Of a stretch of 64,000 nt of DNA, positions 35,201-47,200 are shown piece by piece (position 1 is the stretch's first letter; every line of letters begins with the position of its first letter). The stretch covers positions 12,107,422 through 12,171,421 of the forward strand of contig NC_063054.1 of the NCBI RefSeq assembly GCF_018812025.1, written 5' to 3'. The translations under genes and the position numbers were made by a program. The notes beneath the pieces were generated by a model, which was not told the origin of the DNA, did no database searches, and was given only the letters and a program-made list of their open reading frames with translations. This DNA is from Megalobrama amblycephala. Lineage: Eukaryota > Chordata > Actinopteri > Cypriniformes > Xenocyprididae.

Positions 35201-38200
35201 TATTGTCTGCCGTTCAATGACTTCCCCCATTAGAAATCCTTTCCCAAGGCCTCTGCAATTCAGACATATGCTACACGTACTATGACATACACATTGCTTT
35301 TGATTCTGTATGACACTACCTCCTCTCCAACCCCATGGCTAAAGCCCAAAGTAATACTTAGTTTTTTGCACTTATACGAGGATAGGTGTACAGTGCGTGT
35401 GACGTAAATTTCATCATTACCATAGTACGTGTACACTGTACATGCACAGTCTGATTTCTCTAACCAGCTCGCACAAGGTGGCAGCACTAGCCCAAGCCAT
35501 TGTTTCACAGTCAAAAAGGAAATGGAAAACACGTATGTAATCTTGGTTTCCTGAGTAGGGAACGAGAAACACCCTCCAGGTGAATCACACCAATTCATTG
35601 GCTGATGGTGCAAGTGCCGCCCTCAGAGACAACACATCACCAGTGCTTAAAAAGGGACATGCTCCAAAAAATTTTTCTAAGAAGTATTTGTAGCAGTTAT
35701 TTGTAGAGTATAGCAGAGCTGCCCAGTGTCTCACTCATGGAACCAGGGTTACATATGTAACAGGGACGTTCCCTTTCATAGGTTCATTTGACACTACATC
35801 AGTAGCTTATGCTGTGGGAATGCTGTGTTGAAGAGATGAACAGAGATTATTGCTGTTATTAAATTATTAAACTGTTATTACTGCCATGTCTCAACACATG
35901 GGTCTTGATGAAGGCAAAGTTCTCAGCAGTCTGGCTAAGCACCCTACCAAGCAAAGCCTTTGGGAAGGGGATGGAATATAGCAGTTGTGTCAGCACATAG
36001 CTGCTAGGTGAGGGAATCTTTTGGAATCTCACAATTCGATTAAAAATTGATTTTCAATTTTTTAATCAAAATTCTATTCGATATATGCATAGATTTTATT
36101 TTAGATTTGATTCTAAACTTGTTTTTTGAATTTTATTTAGTTTTTTGTCCCCTCCTTATATATAAGAAAACCTGTGCCCCCAATTAATTGATATTAGATA
36201 TAACTCATAGGTGTAATTAAACTTTAATTAAATTATTTTTTAATTATCTTTTTAATCTCGTTTTTTTTTTTTTTTTTAGCCTTTCATATTCGCCCCTCAT
36301 GCTGCGTTTTTTGCATCATTAAAATGTGTGATTATCATCTGGTTCTGATCAGTGGCCAATCTTTTGGAGTTAAAAAATTGTATATGAGCTGTTGCATTCT
36401 AAATATTTAGTGATTTAGCCTCAGATACAGGATATGTTCATTCCCTTTTACAAGCAGGTATTGTTTGTTACCATGGAAACTGCTTGCACATCCACATTCA
36501 AAGCATTTCTCTTTTGTAAAAAGTACAAAACAGCTTGACGTGTGCTGGTAATTATACATTATTTAAGGCTAATTTCTATTAAATAAAATTTTGGTATAGG
36601 ACCTGTTGTTGTCAAGTTGTGAGGCAGTTGTGGCCTAATGGTTAGAGATTCGGACTTGTAAAACATATCAAGTCATAAATGTATTCACAGCAAAGTTCTT
36701 TTCTATTCTGGTGAGTATATAAAAACAGCTTTTATTGAAACCAAGCATCCAAAATTACTAATTTTGTCCTTCCTCTTCTTTATTACATAATTGTTGGTCA
36801 TGTAAACACACACATTATTGCAAAATAAAACCTTAAAGGGTGATCTTCAAGAGGTTTGACAATTTAAGACCAGCGGACTGAACATTATCCCTTACACTCA
36901 GCACCTAGTATTTCAGAAGGAAAAAATTTGCTCTTAAATATTCCACTTTTTGGGCATCTTTGATTTGCTCTTTGCTGTAGGTGTTGGAGTACAGACTAGA
37001 AATAACAGTACTATGGCATAATCATTATGAAACCACTCATAACCCATCATAACACATATCGCATAATCGTTACACAGATAATGCCAACCCTGTATGTTCA
37101 TGTTACAGGTTAGCAGGTTTGTAACAGATTTTTATGCTTCCAACTAGATGAAAATCATTTGTCAAGAACACAAGAATACCTTGTCAAGAAAAACTCCCCA
37201 CTTCTCCTATGAGATATGACTTTGTGGACCTTTTACATCACAAGTAGACAAGTAAATACAAGTATAAACAAGGTCAAAAATATTTTGATCTTGTCCACTT
37301 TCAACCACAATGGGATGTCGAAAACACATGTGACCACATTGCATTTGTAGATTTATATCTTAAAAGCTCAAATGGTCAAATGTGACTACTTACTAAAACA
37401 GGGCTACTGTGCTAAAATAGGGTTTAAACTTGGCCAACCTTTTTCCCCACACTTAATCTTCTTTTGCTTTGACGTGATGCATGCAGTCACAAAATTGAGA
37501 CCCTTTGAAATCTGATCACACACATGTAACTGCTACTCGTAAAGAGTGATATGTCTTTGACCACTTCACCTGAGACAAATCACCTGAGATTGATCTTAAA
37601 ACCAGGTGTAAACTGGGCCTATGTTACTATTCCTCAGTGCTCAAGGTCAATTGCTTGTCATCTTCTTAGACAGGTATACAGAAACTTTGATTTTGATTGA
37701 AATGACGCCAGTCAGTCGAAACCGAAGGCTAAAGATGAATAAAACCGAGTCAGACATTGTCATGTTGCCTCACATTTGTAGTGCTAAAACAGTTCAGTTC
37801 ACCAAAATCAGCTGCCAACCAAGAAAGCATTTTAAGGCATCGTATAGGTGTGTAATTGGTGCAAAAGCTGTTCCAGAATGTACAAGACATGTTTTTCTAC
37901 CAGATAAAAAAAATACTTTTGAATAAATACTTTGATACCGTTTAAAAGTTTGGGATCAGTAAGATTTTTTTTTTAAAGAAATCAATACTTATATTTAGCA
38001 AGTAAGCATTAAATTGATCAAAAGTGACAATGAAATCTATTTTAAATAAATGCTGTTCTTTTGGACTTTCTATTTAGCAGTGTGACTTGAGCATCAAATC
38101 AGCATATTAGAATGATTTCTGAACGATCATGTGACACTGAAGACTGGAGTAATGGCTAATGAATTAAATAATTACATTTTAAAATATTCAACTAAAAATA

Positions 38201-41200
38201 GTTATTTAACATTATTACTGTTTTTATTTTATTTTATTTTTTTGGACTTTTGATCAGTGATTGACAATATATGATTGGTCTATGATCCTTAGGGCAGTCG
38301 GGCATCACACATATGGCTTGACCTACAGAGAGCAGATTGTGGATCAGGTCCGTAAGGCCGCAGAACACTGTGATTGCCTTCAGTGCTTCTTCCTCATTTC
38401 ATTCCATGGGTGGAGGTGAGCTTCTGATGTCTGTCATGTTACCTGTGTTCAGATTTGGTGGTGACCCAAGCGTACATTTGTGTGTTTAGGGACTGGTTCA
38501 GGGTTAGGCACATTTGTGTTGAAGCTTCTAGAAGAGGAGTTCCCAGAGGTATGTCGGATAGTGACCTCCGTTTACCCGACAGCAGAAGATGATGTCATCA
38601 CCTCTCCCTACAACAGCGTCCTAGCCATGAAAGAACTCACAGAACATGCAGACTGTGTCTTGCCGGTTGATAACCAGGTATGACTTCTTAAAATTTTAAA
38701 GGGTTTTTAGAACTGAAAATTCTGTCATCTGGTCACATGTCTCAACCAATTGAAACATTAAATTTGAATATGTTGATTTGCAAATGAGACTGGATGGAAA
38801 GATTTTCACTGAATAATGACTAGTCTGTTGCTCAGACAAAGCTATCGTATTATGCCATCAGGATACTTATAGAGCATAAAAGTCACATCGACTAGCATTA
38901 TTGTGCTTTATTGTCCTGTTTGGGACAAAAAGCACTGCCCCTAATCACTGCAGTTTTGCTGTGTGAAAACAAGAGCTGCACTGATGTTCTTCACAGTTTT
39001 TCCTTTTGTGTAAAAACACATACAGGTACTCATACAGTTTTGGAATGACATGATGGTGAACAAATCATAACAATTTTAATTATTTTTCTCTACTATTATT
39101 CTAGTCCCTGGTGGATATTGTTGGTAAGATACAGCATATGTCCAACACTGGCAAACTAGGCTGTACCATCAAGAAGGACTGTACTATCATCTCTGGACAA
39201 GGAGGGGTTGTGAAGGTCGAAAAACCTTTTGATGCCATGAACAACATTGTGGCCAATCTACTTCTTAATATTACCAGGTACTTAATCATGTGCTAAAAAA
39301 AGATTGTGCTTTATGCAGTAGTGAAATTGAAGTTGAACCTACATTAGGCATTAAAAGAGAAGAACATAATAAGAATAATGTTTTTAACATAAAAATAACC
39401 TTTTAAATAGGAATCACAGGAATGATTTTATGTATATACACACCCTGACAAAAGTCTTGTTGCCTATCCAAGTTGTAGGATCAACAAATAATAACTTGAC
39501 TTCTAGTTGATCATTTGGAATCAGAAGTGGCTTATATGAAAGGCAAAGGCCTCAAGATTATGCTTATTTTACCAAAATAAAATCTTGTCATGCCTTGATT
39601 TTTAATTATTTATTAGGACAGAAATGTCAGACTTTACTTAGACAAAAGTCTTGTCACTTAACAGAAAATGTACAGTACAGAACATAAAGTCATGGTTCAG
39701 TGAAAAATAATTAATATTGTGTATGACTCCCATGAGCTTGGAGGACTGCATCCATACGTCTCGGCAATGACTCAAATTACTTATTAATAAAGTCATCTGG
39801 AATGGCAAAGAAAGCATTCTTGCAGGACTCCCAGAGTTCATCAAGATTCTTTGGTTTCATCTTCAATGCCTCCTCCTTCATCTTACTCCAGTCATGCTTC
39901 AATAATGTTCATGTTTGGTAACTGGGCTGGCCAATCCTGGAGCACCTTGACCTTCTTTGCTTTCAGGAACTTTGATGTGGAGGCTGAAGTATGAGAAGGA
40001 GCGCCATGCTGCTGAAGAATTTACCCTCTCCTGTGGTATGGAATGTAATGGGCAGCAAGAATGTCTTTATACCTCAGGCTGTTGATGTTGCCATCCACTC
40101 TGCAGATCTCTCGCATGCCCCCGTACTGAATGTAACCCCAAACCATGATTTTTCCTCCACCGAACTTGACTGTTTTCTGTGTGAATCTTGGGTCCATGCG
40201 GGTTCCGATAGATCTTCTGCAGTATTTGCGTTGGGATGCAGTTCAATAGATGATTCATTGGAAAAATCAACCTTCTGCTACTTTTCCACAGTCCATCCTT
40301 CCTGCAAGCTGTGGGCCTTGGCAAATGCAACATAATTTATTAGTTGTCTTCTATTTAATGCTGGTTTCAGAGCACTAATTCAACCATTGAGACCACTGTG
40401 TGACAGAATTCGACAAACTGTTCTTGTAGATACAGGGGTTTCTGGTGACCAGTCGTTATGTTGCTCTGCTGAAATTGAAAAAGGGCTGGCCCTGGACTGT
40501 CGAACCAACCAAACGGTCCTCTCGAACAGTTGTCTTATGAGGTCTGCCTGACCTGGGCCTGTCATGAACTTCACCAGTTTCTTCAAATCTTTTTCTTATC
40601 CTCTCCACTTGAAAGATGTCTGCCACCTCAGCAGGAGACTTGGTCTTCAGGCTCTTGATGATCAGCACTTTGGTCTGTGGTTGAATCTTTGGCATGCTGT
40701 CAGAGGTCAGGATGCATTTCAAATGAAGGTTGGGTGTGCTGGGGTTCTTCTTCTCTACACACCTGGGAATGTGTTAATTACAGTATTTGTCACAGGTGAC
40801 CCTCTAATCTGTGATTGGTTGAATCCTTTAAAGATGTGACAAGACTTTTGTCTAAGCAAAGTCTGACCTTTCTGTCCTAATTAAATAATTAAAAATCAAG
40901 GCATGATAAGATTTTATTTTGGTAAAATAAACATAATCTAGAGGCCTTTGCCTCTATAAGCCACTTCTGATTCCAAATGATCAACTAGAAGTCAAGTTAT
41001 TATTTGTTGTTCCTACAACTTGGATAGGCGACAAGACTTTTGTCAGGGTGTATATAAGGGCTATCAATAGATTAAAATTTTTTAACCATAATTAATCACA
41101 CACTTACCTTGAAATTAAGCATACACCATTTATCTTGTTTAGCACATTCATTTTGTCATCATTTGCTATATCCAGCAAAGAAAACCATCAGATTGAAGGG

Positions 41201-44200
41201 TGATTTTCAAAAAACTGTATTTTCTGAAAGCTTTTTTCAAGGTAAATTATGGTGTCTTTCCAAAAAGGCACACTTAGAGACTCCAAAAGGACACAAAATA
41301 ACCAAATCATATAAGGAATCCATATAATTCTTAAATTTGTGCACACCAAAGCACCCATGAAAAAAAAAAAAAAAAACATTACAGATTTTTTTTTTTTTTT
41401 TTTTTTCCAGAATTCATGGTGTATAGTATGTGTACAGTATCACAGAGCTTGTTTAAATTGTAATATAAGTCAAAAACATATGTGCTTACTGTACGACTCC
41501 TGTACATCACCACAATTGTCTTTACCTTGATTGCAATCCTCATCCATAAAATTTTACTAGCGAGACGCTGGTTTGCTTTGCCCAGCCGAGAAATGTAGTT
41601 TGCGTATCATCTGGCCATACAACAGTGGGATGTTTTGATATTCCATTCAGTATGTATTCCACAGCATGATGTGTGAGGGCTCGAAACACCTGAATAAAGT
41701 CTCTATTCTCTCTGCAATCTCTGATGTAATCAGCCTGGTTTTCTTTACATGCTACCTTGGACTTTACGTGCTATTTTGGACTGATTGTTTGAATTCGCTT
41801 ACTGAATCATTGGACTGCAAACTTTCCCAGCTTAATATGATCTGATAATAAATGGGTTAAAGGGTTAGAATATAAATTTCCACTTACCAGGATTTCAGGT
41901 GCTTGCATGATTGTAGATGCTCAGTATGATAAACTCCCGTTAATTAAGCTATTTCACGTTTTTTATTTATTTGCGTTAAATTATTTTAACGTGTTAAGGA
42001 TTTTGAATAAAATGCATATGTTAACGTGTTATACGAGGTCAGTCCTAAGTTGGGAGAAATAGGAGAAATATTTGTCACCTCATCTGCCCTTTACCTACAT
42101 TTACAGCCACAGTGTCTCTTATTGAAAAGTTAACATTGTTATAAACATTTTTCATAGTCAGTCATATTTATTACTAATATCGTGCTATAGTGGGTTCTTG
42201 CCAAATCATAAATCATGCTTCTTATGTTATTGTTTCTTGTATTCTTGTATGTTTTTGCATCTTTGAATACAAAGCTGATTGGCCTAAAGCAGTGGTTCCC
42301 AAACCTGTCCTGGAGTACCCCCAGCCCTGCACATTTTGTATGTTTCCCTCATTTATCACACCTGATTCAACTCATGTGCTCATTAGTAGTGACAGAAAGA
42401 CCTGAAATGGATGTGTCAGAAACAGGGAGACATACAAAATGTGCAGGGCTGGGGGTACTCCAGGACAGGTTTGGGAAAAAGTAATCTAACCAGCACTGAT
42501 TATGGATAGTACTAGTGGTTGACCCATTTTTTTTTTTTGTTTTTTTTATGGCTGATGCCGATATCTTAGATAGCAGGGTGGCCAATATTTTTCACAAATA
42601 AAGGAATTGAATAAATGAATGAATAAAAAGGAAGTATGCTATATACTGTAACCAACAGAGGACTCATAATCTGGTAAGTTTGTGCGCATTTCTTTTTTTT
42701 AAATAAAGAACAAGGTAACACTAATTTTACATACAGCACACAATGAAAATGAAATGAATATGACAGTGGGCAACTGAATGTAGCACAGCATAGTTTGAAA
42801 TCAAGGGTTTAAACTTTGTCGATTGTGTGTCTCCAGTGGAGCTGAACTCTTCTGTCCAAATTTAATTTACACGGACCGACTGTCAAGCACAGAAACATGT
42901 TCATGCAGGCTAAAAATGCACATTTCAGAATATCTGACAGCTAGATTCGACTAAGTCTGCAAGGTTTGTGAAATTAAATGCTTATTAGTTATTCAAAGAT
43001 TTGTTTAAATTATATAAATGTATATTTGCTGAATGCTGACAGTAAATGAGAATTAAGTATAATAGTGTTTGCCTTTCTGTTACTAATAATATAAAAGCAA
43101 TGCTATAATACTTTTTCATATACAGTTACATTCTTTGTTTAACAGTTATATCTAGTAACGTATTAGACAAAACTGATAAACATAGCTTAACAAATAACTA
43201 ATGAAGCTGGAAAATGGGAGCGCTGTGTGTTCAGGCGCTGCAGTTCTCAGAGCTGGTGTTCTCAGCCCCTTCAAAATAAAAGTCTGGTGCACCAACACAT
43301 TGGCCAAACTTAAAAACTTATCAGCCGATGCACATATTTAATGCCAACTGGTGATATTTCAGTCGACCACTAATAAAAACAGGCAGTTAATTTTTTTTTC
43401 TTTTATGAACAAGAAAATATAAAAGTAGTTATAAAAATAGAGTTTATAGAAAGTAATGTAACTGGTAATCTGTTATCTTAGATTCTTTTTTATATTTTTT
43501 AAGAGATTTGATCACTCATTCGATTTCTTCTCTTGCAGTTCAGCACGTTTTGAGGGCTCTCTCAACATGGATCTGAATGAGATAGCCATGAACCTGGTAC
43601 CATTCCCGCGGTTACACTACCTTGTGTCCAGCCTAACTCCTCTCTACACACTTGCTGATGTAAACATAGCACCACGCAGGTTTGTCATTATACATTTGCA
43701 GTAATTTTTACCCGGTTTCACCTCATCTGCTCTTACACCTGCCTCAAAAGCCCAATATATAAAAACATGATTTAAAAAAACCGATTTGTACAAGATCGAG
43801 CGAGAATGATAGATGCAGTTTGCACCTTTATAAAAAAAAAAATATTATTTATGCTGGCTCTACAAAATATTTCATAAATCATGTTTAAAAAAACATAGGA
43901 TATTAAAGAAGAATATTAAAATCAAGTAAATTAAATCATATGGATAAGGAAATGTTGATTGTTTTTAGGCATTAACAACATAATTGTTTATTGTTCACTA
44001 ACATTGCTCACTCATTTCACTGAGGTGCCATTTTCTTTTGAGTAAAATCAGTGTTAACATATGAAACAATATGTAAAACATCAAATGCTGTGATTTTATT
44101 ATGTATAAATATAGTCTGCTGCTCTGTGTGTTTGCAAGGCTAGATTTTCAGTAAACTCAGAGATGCCGTACACAAAAGCATAGCAAAGCTGAAAAAAGGT

Positions 44201-47200
44201 GGGGGTGGGAGGAGTGGTTTGTGCTTTCCGTCTTACTTGCCTGTAACTCACAAGACTGTACACAAAAAAATATATATATATAATTCTGTTGATGATTAAA
44301 AAATATTGTCATCATATGTAAGTAACATATTAATTCTAATTCATCTGAATTTGCTCACTTCATTTATTTCACTCTTTGCTTATTTCCCAACTTCCATGTG
44401 CTATTTAGGGATGCACTATTTAGGGACTAGGGATTGCCATACAGCAGGGCTTTTCAATTCAAATCTGGAGTGCTAGTGTAGAGTTTAATCAAACATGCCT
44501 GTCTGTAATTTTGAAGTAATCTTGAAGACCTTAAAGGGATAGTTATTTTGCAGGAAAGTGGAGTGCAGGAACCAAACAGTTAATGGACCCCATTGACTTC
44601 CATAGTTTGGAAAAATTTTTAGGATGAGTACATGATGGTAGAATTTTCAATTTTGGGTGAACTATCCCTTTTAGTCCCTCACTGCAACTGTCGTGATGTG
44701 TCTTTTTAGAAACAAATTCAACATGAAATGTTAAAATACTCCACTTTCCTGCAATGCTGCAAACCTGAAACTTTAAATTTTGTTTTCTTTGAATTCAACA
44801 AAGAGGTCATGCTGTGACATATTGTTCTGTACTGTAGGTCACAAATTCATAGGTCAGAGTTCATCAAACTTGAACTTTGGAATGTAGTGAAATTCACATA
44901 AACCCCTTTATAGCTGAACTCTGCAGAACAGTGACCCTCCAGGACTGAAGTTGAAAAACCCTGCCACAGAAGCTTTAGTGTCTTATGTCATCACCAAGTG
45001 GATGCTGTGTTGTGTTCTGTAGGCTGGATCAGATGTTCTCAGATGCTTTCAGTAAGGAGCATCAGTTGATCAGAGCTGACCCCAAACACAACCTGTATCT
45101 GGCCTGTGCTCTTATGCTGCGTGGAAACGTTCAGCTGTCAGATCTGCGCCGGAATATTGAGCGGTTTGTCTGTCCCATAATATGATTTGTTTAGCCTTCT
45201 GTCTATTTTTTTCCCATCCTAATCTTTTTTCTCACTCCAAAATTTGAATCGTTTTGATTCAGAATATGTCATTTATGTGAATCATGTAGATCCAAGTTTC
45301 TTGTTTGTTTGTTTGTTTTCTTATGGGGGGAGTGGGGGTTGGGGTGAGAGATTGCAAGCACAATAAACTACAAAGAATCAAAGATGGGCTACTTTCCCAT
45401 AGACTGAGATATCAGAGCTTCTGAAGAGACATGATAGCTTTATATAATGAACAGATATGAATGAACTTTTATTCACATATAAACGTTAGGGCTGGGCGAT
45501 ATATCGCATGCGATTCTCACGCGCATTTCGTCAGTAAAGCCGGTTCCCTGATTACCGCTAAATCGCCATCACCTGCTTTCAAATGGTGCGCCATTTAACA
45601 GACAGAGCCGTAGTTCACTGATAAGCCACGCAAATATCGCGTTCATTATCGAAGGCGATTCATCTGCGATATGAACGTGATATTGCGTGGCTTATCAGTG
45701 AACTACGGCTCTGTCTGTTAAATGGCGCTCCATTTGAAAGCAGGTGATGGCGATTTAGCGGTAATCAGGGAACCGGCTTTACTGACGAAATGCGCGTGAG
45801 AATCGCATGCGATATATCGCCCAGCCCTAATAAACATTGTTCAGTGCACATCAAATATGGTAAACGGAAGCTCAAACATGCTTGCTTGAAACGCGAACAA
45901 ATTAAGTACATGCATTAAGCAAGAATGGTGAGCTGTATGGTAAACAGAATATGGTAAACACAAGCTCAAATGTGCTTGTTTGACACACAAGAACAAATGA
46001 GGTACATGCATTAACCAAGAAAGATTGAGCTGCCGTTTACCATATTCTGTTTACCATACAGCTCAACCATTCTTGCTTAATGCATGTACCTCATTTGTTC
46101 GCGTTTCAAGCAAGCACGTTTGAGCTTCCGTTTACCATATTTGATGTGCTCTGAACAATGTTGATGTGCAGTGAACAAATGAGAGAATTTTCATTTTGGG
46201 TGATCTGTCCCTTTAATACCAGATGTAAATGGTATCAATGAAATCTTAATACCAGAGGTAAACGAGGTAAATGAGGTAATAGAGGAGGGCTGGGCATCTC
46301 TGGCCCTCGAGATGTTCTTTCCTGCAGAGTTTAGCTCCAACCCTGATCAAACTCACCTGCCTATAGCTTTCTAGTGATCCTGAAGACCTTTATTAGCTTG
46401 TTCAAGTGTGTTTGATTAGGTTTGGAGCTAAACTGTGCAGGAAAATGGATCTTGAGGGCTAGAGTTGCCCAGCCCTGTAATAATCTTACCTTAGCATGTT
46501 GAAACAATACGCCTAATAAGCAGAAAAATACAAGGTGCACAAATTGTGGGTGAAATAGTCATTAAAACAATATAGATAATTTTTTTTGTACTTAAAGCTG
46601 CATGTATGTATGTAACTTTTTTGTTTAAAAAAAAAACAGTTATTGAACAAGTACATAAGAAATCACAAGTGTTCAAAACTGTCTCCTTACCTTAAACTGA
46701 TTTGTACCGGTAAGTTTATGAAAATCATTTATAATTTGAGACATCGGGTCGGATTTCATGGAAAATCTTAGTTTGACGCCATTCGTCTTTGCATGGTTAT
46801 GTTAGTCTGTAAACAGAAAGAAGAAGACTTGGCTACTATACTGTATGGCGTGTGCTAAGCAAAGCAGCTACATGCTTAGAATTCAAGCTTTATGATCTAG
46901 ATGGCTGCTTTTAATTGTGCTTTAAATCTCATCATTGACATCTGGAGAATCCTGAACAGTAAAGGCATTTCAGTGGCTCAATAGCTAGCTAGCTAATTTG
47001 CAATGTGTTATCTGATATCACTGATCAATCGTTAGATCTAAACATCAGCAAAGTAATTTATTTTAAAACATTTATGTTTTCTTTTATTTTACAAAACCGG
47101 CAGATATGTTACTTTTTCAGATTAAATATTTTCGGATATATGCCTAATTTTTTTTTGTGATTGTTGTTTTTGTCTACTATTTGAAAGGCGTTGCATTAGG

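Noticed and set aside
40067..40722. Intact Tc1 transposase
   Set aside because: Frames are broken at several places and the catalytic residues cannot be followed in one frame.
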